The notes under the pieces: model-generated
Told to the model about the DNA's origin: nothing
Databases searched by the model: none
The model's input: only the letters and a program-made list of their open reading frames with translations
Origin: Thiothrix phosphatis
GTDB lineage: Bacteria > Pseudomonadota > Gammaproteobacteria > Thiotrichales > Thiotrichaceae
DNA: 64,000 nucleotides
Reading direction: 5' to 3'
Assembly (NCBI RefSeq): GCF_035668035.1
Contig: NZ_JAYMYJ010000094.1
Coordinates: forward strand, 1-64,000
Position numbers and translations under genes: made by a program
In this document: positions 1 to 8,688 of the stretch, piece by piece
Numbering within the stretch: position 1 is the first letter of the stretch
Layout of the letters: each line of letters starts with the position of its first letter

Positions 1-220
1 AACCGCAAGGTTGCTCAGCCAACGGAAGGGCAAAAACTCACCTTGAAAGCCCTACCGGGATGATTTTATGTTTCAGCTACGCGGCAATGAATTTAATCCA
101 CTGGGCCGCAGCATTGATGTCCACATCCATAGGCTACGTAACAAGCTTGAAAGTAGGCCATCAAAACCGGCGTATATTCGTACTGTCCGAGGAAAAGGCT
201 ATGTATTGCATTTGCCCTGA
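1..220 (+). pseudogene. OmpR-family response regulator C-terminus, broken
   Basis: The last 50 codons (ATG-like position 68 to stop 218-220) encode the recognition helix and wing of an OmpR/PhoB winged-helix domain, with the family signature RSIDVHIHRLRNKLE and the ending IRTVRGKGY. Upstream, frame 1 carries the preceding beta strands (residues like EGQKLTLKA) but runs into a stop at 61-63, and the frame of the recognition helix has a stop at 44-46. About 17 residues expected between LTLKA and RDDF (first helix of the domain) are absent. This reads as an internal deletion with a frameshift, so the regulator is probably dead. The N-terminal receiver half lies outside the window. A sequencing error alone would not explain the missing helix. 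Confidence 0.7.
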
Positions 221-297
221 TGGCAGATCAGGGTAAATTCATCAGGTGCCGCTTTTTTATGTTTTTCTTCAACGCAGCCATCCATTCGGCCCCTGTT

Positions 298-328
298 GAG
301 AATGCCTGCCCTGTTGTCAGGCATTCTC
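298..328. terminator. hairpin between convergent genes
   Basis: An 11-bp perfect inverted repeat (GAGAATGCCTG at 298-308, CAGGCATTCTC at 318-328) with a 9-nt loop lies between the regulator remnant and the convergent coiled-coil gene. No good T-run follows on either strand, so it may be a weak or factor-assisted bidirectional terminator. Confidence 0.5.
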
Positions 329-341
329 AAGGCGTTGTGCT

Positions 342-2165
342 TCAGGAAACCACGCTGGATGAATCCAAAAGGGCGGTAGGTTTATATTTGCTGTAAACCG
401 GCGGCTGTTCCGTGCCAACCGCAATCACCACGCTGGAAATGGCGCGCAGGCGATCCACCAAGTCATTGTTGTCGTCCACCAGCTTATTGAAATTGTCTTT
501 CAGATACATGTTTTCAGCGCCCAGTTGCGCCAGCTTTTGCACATTGTCGCTGGAGCTGCGTTTCAATTCGGCGTAGTTTTGCTGCAATTCATCCCGGTCT
601 TTGCCCAATAAGTCATTTTGCTGTTGGGAGTCTTGCAGGTTCCGCTCCAGTTTTCCAACCTGGGCTTGAACGTCTTCCAGTTGCCGTTGCAGTTTTTCAC
701 CCTGTTCTTTGGCGATGGTCAGGGTGGCGATTTCCTGCTTTTGGGTTTGGATGCATTCTTGCAGGCCGGTTTTTTCCTGCTCCAGCGTGTCCAGGGTTTT
801 ATTGCGGTAACGCAAGTCTTCTGCCAAGCCATCGCGTTCGGCCCGGGTTTTGTTGAGCACATCCAGTTCTTGGCGCTGGGTGCTGACCAGCTTTTCCAAA
901 TGCTGCTTTTCTTCTTGCAAGGCAAGCGCACTGGCTTTCTGTTGTTCCAGCGCGGCCTGCAACAGCTCTTTTTGCTGCCTGACCTGCGTCAGTTCACTGA
1001 TGGTGGCGGCCTGTTGCTGGTTTTCCTGTTGGAGGGCGGCTTGCGCTTTTTCCAGCCGCAGGATGCTGTTGGCTTTGTCCTGCATTTCGAAACCCAGATC
1101 CTGCTGTTTTTTCCGTTCTTGGAGCTGGGCTTCATTCAGTGCGTTGATCTGTTGCTTTTGGGAATCGCAAAAACCCTGCAATTCGGTGTTTTTGGCTTCC
1201 AGTTCCGCAATGCGCTTTTTCTGGCTTTGGCCTTCCTGTTGCAATTCTTCCCGCTGCCATTTGTCCTGTATTTGTGCACTGTTCAGGCTGTCGATGGCCG
1301 CTTTTTGTTTGGCGAGTTCCGCCGTCAAATGGGCGTTGGCTTCGGTCAGCTGTTTGCATTCGCTTTCCAGCCCTTCAACGTGTTCCTGCAATTCGGCGCG
1401 CTGCTGTTTGACATCGTTGAGCACCGCCAATTCCTGTTTAAGGGTGTTCGCCAATTGCTCTTGTAGGGCTTTTTCCTGTTTCTGTTGTTGATAAGCGTCT
1501 TCTAGCCGTTGGTTTTCTTTGCCGAGATTTTCGAGCTTGTTTTGATAATCCTTCAGCTCCAATTGCAGGGCGTGGAAGGTTTCCAGTTTTTCTGTCTGGG
1601 CTTCAAGCCGCCGTGCCAATTGGAGTTTGTCTTTTTCAAGGTTGGCGGCGGCGGTTTGCTGGGTTTTGATTTCCAATTCCAGCTCGTGGCGTTGCTGTTT
1701 TTCGCCGTTCTGCTGGGTTTTGAGTTGTTCGATTTTGTCTTGCAGGGTGGCGGCGGCTTGCTGCAAGCCTTCCTTTTCCCGTTCGAGCGTGGCGATTTCG
1801 TGCTTTTTGCCGTTTAACTCCAGCGCCAGCGTTTGCAATTGCTGTTGGCTTTGGGCGTTGGTGTCCTTGAGCGCGGTGATTTCCCGGAGGTGGTTTTCTT
1901 CTTGCCGCCTGAAGTTTTCCTTGTCGTGTTCCAGGTTACTGACCTGATGCTCCCGGGTTTGCAGCTTTAGCAGCAAATCCTGGTGGGCTTGTTTGAGTGT
2001 GGCATGTTCCTTGGACAGGTTGTCCAGCGTTTTGCCTTGCTCTTTGTTGGCGTCTTGCAGCCGCTGTTTGGTTTGCTCCAGGCCTTCAATAATATCCCGC
2101 TGATCCTGCAACTTCAGTTGCAGCTTGCTGAATCCCTGGTTTTGATCGTCATCGGTGTTTGCCAT
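342..2165 (-). CDS. long coiled-coil cytoplasmic protein, last gene of the MscS/OmpA operon
   Basis: A 607-residue protein without signal peptide or membrane segment. From about residue 10 to 560 it is an almost unbroken coiled coil rich in Gln, Glu, Leu and Lys with repeated LQ-E and QQK-type heptads. A short non-coiled tail of about 45 residues follows (starting near NFNKLVDDNNDL) and ends in Ser and Val. Such composition is typical of scaffold, spacer or filament proteins, but it makes homology calls unreliable. It starts five bases after the stop of the preceding membrane-anchored coiled-coil gene, so the two are very probably made together. In view of the nearby actin homologue, a cytoskeletal adaptor is a reasonable guess, not a demonstrated role. 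Confidence 0.85.
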   Translation of the reverse strand: MANTDDDQNQGFSKLQLKLQDQRDIIEGLEQTKQRLQDANKEQGKTLDNLSKEHATLKQAHQDLLLKLQTREHQVSNLEHDKENFRRQEENHLREITALKDTNAQSQQQLQTLALELNGKKHEIATLEREKEGLQQAAATLQDKIEQLKTQQNGEKQQRHELELEIKTQQTAAANLEKDKLQLARRLEAQTEKLETFHALQLELKDYQNKLENLGKENQRLEDAYQQQKQEKALQEQLANTLKQELAVLNDVKQQRAELQEHVEGLESECKQLTEANAHLTAELAKQKAAIDSLNSAQIQDKWQREELQQEGQSQKKRIAELEAKNTELQGFCDSQKQQINALNEAQLQERKKQQDLGFEMQDKANSILRLEKAQAALQQENQQQAATISELTQVRQQKELLQAALEQQKASALALQEEKQHLEKLVSTQRQELDVLNKTRAERDGLAEDLRYRNKTLDTLEQEKTGLQECIQTQKQEIATLTIAKEQGEKLQRQLEDVQAQVGKLERNLQDSQQQNDLLGKDRDELQQNYAELKRSSSDNVQKLAQLGAENMYLKDNFNKLVDDNNDLVDRLRAISSVVIAVGTEQPPVYSKYKPTALLDSSSVVS

Positions 2166-2170
2166 TGCTG

Positions 2171-3004
2171 TTACCTGATAGTTGATAAGATTTCGTAAGA
2201 CGTCACCCTGGCCTTCAACACATCATTTTCTTGTTGGGCTTGTTTGAGTCCGCGTTGCAGTTTTTCATGGCCGAGCCGGGTTTCTTCCAGTAGCTGCTGG
2301 GCTTCTTTCAGTGATTTTTGTAGCGTGGCGTTGTGGCTTGCCTGCTCGTCATAAACTGTCGCCAATTGCTGGTTGCGGGTTTTTTCCATGGCCAGTTGGT
2401 GCTGGAGATCCTGGATGGTTTTGGTTTGCTCCCGCAGGTTGTCTTCGGTTTTCGCCAGCGTGTTTTGCAGGTGGGTGATAGTCCTGACTTGGCCGTCATA
2501 ATCGGTGGCCAAGCGTTCATTATCCTGGCGGAAGCGCTCCAATTCATGTTTTTGTTGTTTGCTTAGGTTGTGGCTTTCCTGAAGTTGCGCTTGTGTTTGG
2601 TGTAAGGTGTTTTGCAGGCCAAGGTATTCTGCGGTTTGCTCATTATGGTGTTTGTTGAGTTCCGCCAATTGGATTTGTGAAGATTCCAGGCGTTGCAATT
2701 CCTGCAAATTCTGCGTGTGGCTTTTCTTCAGGTTTTCATGCGCCAGCGATTCCAGTTCCCGCTGGTTGCGGATATCCAGAAACTTTTGTTGTTCTGTCTT
2801 GGCCGCGTCGTAGGCGTCATGCAAATCTTTGTCGAGCCGGGCAATGGTGGCTTCAAGCCGTTCGTTTTCCCGCTGCTGTCTGTTTAGGTCGGAGCGGATT
2901 TGGTGTTCATGGGATTTGCAGACGCTTCTTCCCATCAGCCAAGCGACCAGCGCAACCATGGCGGCAAGGATGGCGAGTTCATACTCCAACGCAAAATCCA
3001 GCAT
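2171..3004 (-). CDS. membrane-anchored coiled-coil protein
   Basis: A 277-residue protein with one N-terminal transmembrane helix (about residues 8-25, followed by positively charged residues, so the coil faces the cytoplasm). A coiled coil then runs to near the C-terminus, with repeated LQ-HTLHQTQ and QNTLAKTED-like heptads. Its start codon overlaps the stop of the OmpA-domain gene by one base (ATGA arrangement), which indicates translational coupling. It resembles the soluble coiled-coil protein encoded just downstream, and the two could form a heteromeric rod tethered to the inner membrane. I recognise no named family. Confidence 0.85.
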   Translation of the reverse strand: MLDFALEYELAILAAMVALVAWLMGRSVCKSHEHQIRSDLNRQQRENERLEATIARLDKDLHDAYDAAKTEQQKFLDIRNQRELESLAHENLKKSHTQNLQELQRLESSQIQLAELNKHHNEQTAEYLGLQNTLHQTQAQLQESHNLSKQQKHELERFRQDNERLATDYDGQVRTITHLQNTLAKTEDNLREQTKTIQDLQHQLAMEKTRNQQLATVYDEQASHNATLQKSLKEAQQLLEETRLGHEKLQRGLKQAQQENDVLKARVTSYEILSTIR

Positions 3005-4032
3005 TATTTCATGTCCTCCACAATAAATTCGATGCGCCGGTTTTGGGCGCGGCCTGCTTCCGTATCATTGGGGCCGACAGGCTCGGTGTCCCCTTTGCCA
3101 ATGGCTTCCAGGCGTTCCATGGGTATGCCCCCCAGCGTGAATAAGGCGCCTTTGACGGCTTGGGCGCGGTGATAGCTGAGTGCCTGATTATCCTGGTCGC
3201 TGCCAATATCATCGGTGTGCCCGACAATAATGATTTTTGAATGGGCGCAGAAAATGGCGGTGTCCGTCAGTTTTTGCAATAGCGGGTCGCTTTTATGCTC
3301 GATAATGGCTTTGCCGGTTTCAAAATAGATTTTGTCGGTGCCCAACAGCTCATTGAATTTTTGTTGGCAAACGATTTTGGCGTGGTCGGCAGCGATTAAA
3401 TCGATGTTGATTTGGTAATGCTGGTTGCTAAATGCTTGCAGGGTTTTTTGAAAAGATTCGGCCTCGGCGGTGGTTGGTGCCTTGCCGGTGATTTCCAGCG
3501 TTTGGTCATTCAAGCCGATATAGGCCGTGTCGAGTTTGGCGGTTTCCGCCAGTAAGGTTTTGGTGAGATCCAGCCAGCCTTCCGGTGCCCCTACAGCTGT
3601 TTTCAGGTCGCTGGTGACCGTCAGGCCGGGAAAGCTCTTCTGGATCATTGACGATAGGGTTTGTTTGTCTGCATCACTGGGGAAATAGCCGCTGATTGCC
3701 AGTTTTCCATCGGCCTTTTGCACATTCAGCCGGTAAGGGCGCACGGGGGCTGGGGTGATGCCGTCATGCACGCTTTTCACAAACCAGGTGGCTTTGGCAG
3801 TTGCAACCGCTTGCTGGTGCGCTTCTGGGGAAAGGGTCGAGCCACCCAGCACAATATCCCGCCCGTGAGCTTGGACGGACGCCCAGCCCAAACCGTTGGC
3901 GTGCAATGTCCGGCTGACGGAAGATTCCAGCCCGCTGCTGACGGTGGCGGCCAGTTTCGGCAGGGCATGCAGCAGGATTGCCAGCAATACAAGCAAGCCG
4001 AGCAGTTGTATGGCCCAGGTTCTTAGCGTCAT
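3004..4032 (-). CDS. BON-like/OmpA C-terminal domain envelope protein
   Basis: A 342-residue protein with an N-terminal uncleaved helix (about residues 7-27), a middle region of BON-like repeats (residues about 45-210; patterns such as LNVQKADGKLAISGYFPSDA) and a C-terminal OmpA domain (about 230-342). The OmpA domain has the peptidoglycan-binding signature around GHTDDIGSDQDNQALSYHRA and the ending AQNRRIEFIV. The order helix-BON-OmpA recalls ArfA/OmpATb-like proteins. The protein would sit in the inner membrane and grip the cell wall through the OmpA domain. It overlaps both neighbours by one base, so it belongs to a tight MscS-OmpA-coiled-coil operon and could link cytoplasmic coils to the wall. 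Confidence 0.85.
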   Translation of the reverse strand: MTLRTWAIQLLGLLVLLAILLHALPKLAATVSSGLESSVSRTLHANGLGWASVQAHGRDIVLGGSTLSPEAHQQAVATAKATWFVKSVHDGITPAPVRPYRLNVQKADGKLAISGYFPSDADKQTLSSMIQKSFPGLTVTSDLKTAVGAPEGWLDLTKTLLAETAKLDTAYIGLNDQTLEITGKAPTTAEAESFQKTLQAFSNQHYQINIDLIAADHAKIVCQQKFNELLGTDKIYFETGKAIIEHKSDPLLQKLTDTAIFCAHSKIIIVGHTDDIGSDQDNQALSYHRAQAVKGALFTLGGIPMERLEAIGKGDTEPVGPNDTEAGRAQNRRIEFIVEDMK

Positions 4033-5222
4033 CAGCCGACACTCCGGACATTCTGGTAAGGGTGGTATTCGCGCGGTTGCCCGCTGCTGAAGATGTAGGG
4101 GAATTGTTTGATGGAAACATCCCCTTTATCTGGCAGGGCGACTTCAATGTTGTGGCGCAGGAATTCGAGGTAGACCGCTTCGCGCATGGCCGCCAGGGTG
4201 GCAGGCCGCAATTGGCCCTTGATGACCCGGCAGGAGAGGACAAAGGTCGTCTGCGCCTGGTTGAAATCTTCCAGCGCCACGCTGACCGTTTCATTTTGCA
4301 TGACGTTCGGGTGGTTGCGGGCCACGCCGGTCAGCAGCTCCCGGATGACCTGCGGGTCAACGCCGTAGGCGGCCCTGATCGGCAGGCTGATCAGCAGGTC
4401 GTCACGCAAGTGGTGGGATTTGTTGATGATTTCTGACGCGCCGATCTTGCTGTTGGGAATGATGATTTCGACATTCTGCGCGGTCTTGATGCGGGTGTTG
4501 CGCAGGCCGATATGGGTGATTACGCCGCTTTCACCTTTGAAATCAATGGTGTCTCCCAACACGAAGGGCGAATCGGTCAGGATCAGGATGCCTGCAATCA
4601 CATCCGCGAGGGTATCCTTGGCCGCCATGCCGATCGCCAGCCCGGCGACGCCCAACGACGCCAGCAAAGCCGTCAGCTCAATGCCCCAGACCTGGAAGAC
4701 GGAATAAATGCCCGTCATCGTCATCAGGATCATGGTGACGTATTCAAAAATGGGCAGTGTCTTGGGTTGCAGCAGGCTGTTGCTTTCAATGGCTTCGTCT
4801 GTTTTCGCCAAGTGGCGCAAAGTCAGGTGCGCCATCTGGTTGGCAAACAGGAACACGCTGACGATCAGCAGCGTGGTGAGGAGCGACACACTGAGTGTGC
4901 TGATGGTCGCAGGCAAGGCGGCGGACTTGACGGCAATGATGATGCTGGTCAGGAACGTCAGCCGGAAAACCAACAAACCGGCCAGTTTGGCAGTTTCATT
5001 GGCCAAGCCAAATTTGAACCAGTGTGAAACCCTGGCAATCAGGATAACGACGTCTTTACTCAAAGACCAGGCAATAAAGTAGCCGATAATCACGAGAACG
5101 CCTGCACGCCAAGCGGCGTAATCATTTAAAAGCGCCCAGGCGGCGTGCAATTTTGAGAAAATATAAAAAACAGCAAGAACAGAAAAATTTACAAAATACT
5201 GTAAGGCGGAATCTATTCCCAT
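4032..5222 (-). CDS. MscS-family mechanosensitive ion channel
   Basis: A 396-residue inner-membrane protein with four to five predicted helices in the first 200 residues. The conserved MscS pore and beta domain follows: glycine/alanine-rich pore helix around LGVAGLAIGMAAKDTLAD, then GDTIDFKGESGVITHIGLRNTRI and IIIPNSKI. Members release osmolytes when membrane tension rises. It is first in a four-gene operon (MscS, BON/OmpA, two coiled-coil proteins) whose genes overlap or nearly touch, so a structural or tension-sensing role is conceivable. The first 60 codons are noticeably AT-rich compared with the rest. Confidence 0.92.
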   Translation of the reverse strand: MGIDSALQYFVNFSVLAVFYIFSKLHAAWALLNDYAAWRAGVLVIIGYFIAWSLSKDVVILIARVSHWFKFGLANETAKLAGLLVFRLTFLTSIIIAVKSAALPATISTLSVSLLTTLLIVSVFLFANQMAHLTLRHLAKTDEAIESNSLLQPKTLPIFEYVTMILMTMTGIYSVFQVWGIELTALLASLGVAGLAIGMAAKDTLADVIAGILILTDSPFVLGDTIDFKGESGVITHIGLRNTRIKTAQNVEIIIPNSKIGASEIINKSHHLRDDLLISLPIRAAYGVDPQVIRELLTGVARNHPNVMQNETVSVALEDFNQAQTTFVLSCRVIKGQLRPATLAAMREAVYLEFLRHNIEVALPDKGDVSIKQFPYIFSSGQPREYHPYQNVRSVG

Positions 5223-5488
5223 ATCCAGCTTCTATCACCCCTTTTTAATACAGAACACACCAGCATTCCGATTCATTGTCGGATACTTAAATAATCTCCC
5301 TCGCAAAGTCCGCTTTAATCATTGGGCGAAACCTCCGCCAATGCTGACACAAAGGCGCAGTGTTTTACATTGAAGTTAACACTTCTTAACATTTTAGCGG
5401 GCGCAACACATGCTGCGCCTTTTAAACGCCGCTGCATTAGGGTTTATGTCCGCCGGAACGTGGCGAATTTAGGTGCTTTGAATCCGGC
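5223..5488. other. intergenic region between mamK-like gene and MscS operon
   Basis: This 266-bp AT-rich spacer separates two minus-strand units. It holds the direct-repeat box at 5375-5390 and a short GC hairpin (GGCGCA/TGCGCC near 5404-5423) that could slow transcription coming from the actin gene. The MscS operon promoter should lie here, but I see no convincing -35/-10 pair. Confidence 0.5.
5375..5390 (-). promoter_or_regulatory. GTTAAG-N4-GTTAAC direct-repeat box upstream of MscS operon
   Basis: Read on the minus strand, two copies of GTTAAG/GTTAAC are separated by four bases, giving a 10-bp repeat period, about 150 bp upstream of the MscS start. The same arrangement occurs at 8639-8654 and 16200-16215. 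Tandem half-sites with one-turn spacing are typical of OmpR/PhoB-type regulators. Confidence 0.45.
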
Positions 5489-6505
5489 CTAAATCCGCGC
5501 CCAGTATTCCGTGGGCATTTCCATGCACATTTTGAGCGCGCCGGTGCAGCCGCAATATTCCGCGTCCTGCACGCATTCCACACGTCCGCCACCGTAAGCT
5601 TCCAAGCTGTTTTCGATGGCGATGTCGATCCCTTTCAGGCGGGAGCCGCCGCCCGCCAGCAAAATGTTGTGGCGCAGGCGCTCTTGGAAATCGGGGTCAA
5701 AACTGCCGACGAGTTGTTGCACTGCGGCGCTGATGGGGGTGGTCAGGCGCAAACAGCATTCCCGCAGCAATTGGGTGATGTCGTATTCCTGTGGGACGCC
5801 CAAGGTGTTGAGCTTGACTTTGACCGGGTCGGCGGTGGCGGAGACGTAGCCGTATTTTTCCTTGATGTTGCGGATGATTTTGGGGGAAAGCTGGACATCG
5901 GGATACTGCTTGTGGATGGCTTGGGCAATGTCGGCGTCGAGGAAATTGCCAGCGGTTGTCAGGGTGAGCTGGTCTTCCGGGTCTGGCAGGGAACCATGGA
6001 TGCGGCACAAGTCCGTGGTGCCTGCGCCAATATCCACGATCAGGCATTCATCAAAGCGCTCGCTGGCGTAAGCGACCGCGAACGGCTCGCTGACAATCAG
6101 CACCTTGTCGATAAAGCTTTCCGTCAGTTGGATGAGGGCCTTTTTGTTGATGATGCTGGCTTGTGCGGGCACGCCGATGGCGGCGTATACCTGATCGCCC
6201 GCCTGCTTTTCCGGCAGGCCGATGTGCAGCAGGTGTTGCAGGATCAGGGCGGTCGCTTGCAGGGATTGCTCATCGTCGCGGATCACGCCATCCGCCAGCG
6301 GCCAGATGAGGTTGACTGCCAGCCGGTTGTCCAGCGCTGCCGCACCCAACAGGTAATCCTTTTGCAGGCGTTTGCGGGAAATGACGTCTTTCGGGTAACC
6401 GACACAGGTTTCCACGCTGACGCGCTTGCCGGTGGAGGTCGTGATGGAGGAACGGCTGGTGCCAAGGTCGATACCGACGTGATAGAGAGTAGGCATGGTA
6501 TGCAT
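5489..6505 (-). CDS. MamK-like bacterial actin (filament-forming ATPase)
   Basis: A 338-residue actin/Hsp70-fold protein. Visible nucleotide-site motifs are phosphate-1 GIDLGTS (11-17), phosphate-2 DIGAGTTD (158-165) and the adenosine motif LLAGGGSRL (282-290). Recalled MamK sequences share several segments almost word for word: ALDNRL, GDQVY-IGVPAQAS (104-117), IVSEPFAVAY (137-146, containing the conserved Glu140), the DLCRIHG segment, FDPDFQERL (269-277) and the closing MPTEYW. This points to MamK rather than MreB, ParM or FtsA. MamK polymerises into cytoplasmic filaments that align magnetosomes. No other magnetosome gene is in the window, so the cargo here is unknown. It follows the small membrane protein gene by 20 bp and ends the long operon that begins at the SPFH gene. 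Confidence 0.85.
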   Translation of the reverse strand: MHTMPTLYHVGIDLGTSRSSITTSTGKRVSVETCVGYPKDVISRKRLQKDYLLGAAALDNRLAVNLIWPLADGVIRDDEQSLQATALILQHLLHIGLPEKQAGDQVYAAIGVPAQASIINKKALIQLTESFIDKVLIVSEPFAVAYASERFDECLIVDIGAGTTDLCRIHGSLPDPEDQLTLTTAGNFLDADIAQAIHKQYPDVQLSPKIIRNIKEKYGYVSATADPVKVKLNTLGVPQEYDITQLLRECCLRLTTPISAAVQQLVGSFDPDFQERLRHNILLAGGGSRLKGIDIAIENSLEAYGGGRVECVQDAEYCGCTGALKMCMEMPTEYWARI

Positions 6506-6525
6506 CCGAAATGGTGGTGTGGCGG

Positions 6526-6882
6526 TTAAAGGGCTTCCCTGAGCGCAATGTTTTCCTTGATCAGCTGTTCAAACAGCGCCTGTTTGCCGCTGGCTGCGGG
6601 GGTTGTGGCGGAGGGGGCCGCTGGTGGTGGTTGCGTTTTGGCGGCGCTGTTTTGTTGTTGGGTGTGGAGCGAGTCGTACTGGCCTTGCAAATCCTTGAGT
6701 TGCTGCTCCAGTTCGGATTGTTTGCTTTCGGCGGTTTTGCGCCCTTTCCGGTGATGGTGCCACGATTTCAACACCAGCAGCTTTACCGCCAGCAGCCCCC
6801 CTACCAGCACAATTGCGCCAGGTGCCAGGTGGAGCGCGGCGACGTGGGTCAAGGGGGCGGCGATTCCTTGGGCTGGTGTCAT
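6526..6882 (-). CDS. small bitopic membrane protein with coiled coil
   Basis: A 118-residue protein: hydrophobic helix at about residues 18-40, a basic patch (HHHRKGRK) marking the cytoplasmic side, a short coiled coil rich in Gln and Leu (about 47-75), a Pro/Ala/Thr linker, and a C-terminal helix ending in ALREAL. It has no recognised family. It lies between the ABC exporter (4-bp gap) and the mamK-like gene (20-bp gap). Its topology would suit a membrane anchor for the actin filament, which is inference from position only. Confidence 0.75.
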   Translation of the reverse strand: MTPAQGIAAPLTHVAALHLAPGAIVLVGGLLAVKLLVLKSWHHHRKGRKTAESKQSELEQQLKDLQGQYDSLHTQQQNSAAKTQPPPAAPSATTPAASGKQALFEQLIKENIALREAL

Positions 6883-6886
6883 GGCG

Positions 6887-8527
6887 TCATTCCTCTTGTT
6901 TGGAGGTGTGCAATTCGATGCGGCCTTCGTTCATTTTCCACACCCGGTCGGCGACATGGAAGTAATGGTCGTCATGGGTGACGGCGATGATGGTCTTGCC
7001 CATGTCGCGGACTTCGCCCAGCAGGGTCTCGTAAAAATACTGGCGGAACTGGGGGTCTTGGTCGGCGGCGAATTCATCGATCACCAGGATGGGCTTGTCT
7101 TCCAGCATGGCGGCGATGAACGCCAGCCGCTTGCGCTGGCCAGTCGACAGGCTGGTGTTGGTGAAGCCGCCGTCCTGATAGCGGACTTTGTGCTGCATGT
7201 GCATTTTTTCCAGCCAGTAATTGACCGTCTGCGCGTCGATATTGCGCACGCCGTAAAATTTGTCGAACAGGTGGAAGTCGGTGAAGATGATCGCAAACAG
7301 TTTGCGGTAGGCCGGGTAATGCAAATGGCTGACGGCGGTGCCATCCACCAGCAGGCCGCCTTGCCGGGGGTAATACAGGCCGGTCAGCAGTTTCAGGAAG
7401 GTGGACTTGCCGCTGCCGTTGCCACCAATGATGAACAGCAATTCCCCGCGCCGGACTTCCTCGTTGAACGGCCCGGAGGTGAAGGATTCACCATTGGCGC
7501 TGGGGTAAGCGAACTGCATATTGTCGATGGTCAGGGTCTGGAAGCCGCCAAAGTCCATCCCGGTGGCGTCGTCCTCGCTGCTATGGGCGTGGACGATGGC
7601 GGCGTCCATCTCCTCTTCCAGCGCGAACAAATCCGCAATTGCCAGATTGACGCGGTTGAGCATTGGGATCATGTTCACCAGCACGGTGGAAGGGCCGGTC
7701 AGGAACAGGAGGGTGGCGGATATTTTGAAAATATTGCCGATGTGTTCATGGCTGAAGCTGGGCAGGATGAACACCACGATCGGCAGCAGTATGTAAATGA
7801 ACAGGCGGCCAAAACCCCACAGGCGCGATTCATTTTTGCGCACGCTGGATTTGATCTGTTGCGCTTCGGTGGAAACATTGGCGATCCGCTCCAGCAAATC
7901 CTGGCCCTTGGCGTAGTTGACCTTGATCTCCTTGAAGCCCTCCACGAGGTGGGAGATGGACTTGAAGTAAAGCTTTTCTTTCTGGTTCACGTCCTGTAGG
8001 GACTGCTTGATGAAACGTGCCTGCGCAATGAAGTACAGGACGCCGATCCCCATCGCACCCAAGGTGATGGTGAAACTGAGCGGCGAAATATAACCCAGGT
8101 ACAGCAGGGAAAAGAGCATCAGGGTGAGCATCTGGAACGCGCTGACGATCTGCGGCACTGCCTGGGAAATGAGGGTGTCGTTTTGCGTCAGGCGGCCATA
8201 CAGCGTGTTGCCGCCCACTTTTTCCATGAAGGCCAGCTCCACCTGCTGCACTTTGTGGGTCAGGCGGGTCCTGATCTTGAAGATCGCCTGTTCAATGATC
8301 AGGATGGCGCGTTCGAACGCATACCACTGCCCGTACAGGAACAGGGCGAAGGTGATCATATACAGCAGGAAATACTGGGTGAGGTCTTCATTGTTGGCGA
8401 CGGCGGCGGTGGCGTGGTTGACAATGCCCAGCAGCAAGGCGTTGGCGATGCCTGAAATGGTCGCAATCAGCAAAACTTGCAGATAGGACTCGGTGGTTTC
8501 CCGTTCGAGAAATTTCAGCAATTGCAT
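6887..8527 (-). CDS. ABC exporter of the cyclic-peptide (PvdE/SyrD-like) type, fused TMD-NBD
   Basis: With the ATG at 8527 the protein has 546 residues: six hydrophobic segments in the first 300 residues, then an ATPase domain with Walker A GGNGSGKST, signature LSTGQRKR, Walker B ILVIDEF and the switch histidine in AVTHDD. The overall pattern, including the HLFDKFYG segment, fits the cyclic-peptide/siderophore half-exporters. A longer frame exists from a TTG at 8692, but the extra 55 residues do not resemble the family and contain a likely promoter box (8639-8654), so I prefer 8527. No peptide synthetase or precursor gene is nearby, so the substrate is unknown. Confidence 0.85.
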   Translation of the reverse strand: MQLLKFLERETTESYLQVLLIATISGIANALLLGIVNHATAAVANNEDLTQYFLLYMITFALFLYGQWYAFERAILIIEQAIFKIRTRLTHKVQQVELAFMEKVGGNTLYGRLTQNDTLISQAVPQIVSAFQMLTLMLFSLLYLGYISPLSFTITLGAMGIGVLYFIAQARFIKQSLQDVNQKEKLYFKSISHLVEGFKEIKVNYAKGQDLLERIANVSTEAQQIKSSVRKNESRLWGFGRLFIYILLPIVVFILPSFSHEHIGNIFKISATLLFLTGPSTVLVNMIPMLNRVNLAIADLFALEEEMDAAIVHAHSSEDDATGMDFGGFQTLTIDNMQFAYPSANGESFTSGPFNEEVRRGELLFIIGGNGSGKSTFLKLLTGLYYPRQGGLLVDGTAVSHLHYPAYRKLFAIIFTDFHLFDKFYGVRNIDAQTVNYWLEKMHMQHKVRYQDGGFTNTSLSTGQRKRLAFIAAMLEDKPILVIDEFAADQDPQFRQYFYETLLGEVRDMGKTIIAVTHDDHYFHVADRVWKMNEGRIELHTSKQEE

Positions 8528-8638
8528 GGGGCGACCCACACAGTATGAGATGGACAGTTGGCTGCGCTGGAAGGCGTCATACTCTACCTCGCAAGGATGG
8601 ATGAATATTAAATAAGCTGACGGCGCGCCGGAAGCCGA

Positions 8639-8654
8639 CTTTACAATTCTTAAC
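8639..8654 (-). promoter_or_regulatory. GTTAAG-N4-GTAAAG box upstream of ABC exporter
   Basis: On the minus strand GTTAAG and GTAAAG are separated by AATT, about 110 bp upstream of the preferred exporter start. It matches the boxes at 5375-5390 and 16200-16215 in spacing and sequence. This suggests an internal promoter inside the long operon. Confidence 0.4.
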
Positions 8655-8688
8655 AATCCTGCCCGGCATGCAACGGGTAGCAGGTGAT

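Noticed and set aside
618..1466. Long plus-strand open frame opposite the coiled-coil gene
   Set aside because: It is the complement of a Gln/Glu-rich coding sequence, giving a Leu/Phe-rich translation without family features or ribosome site.
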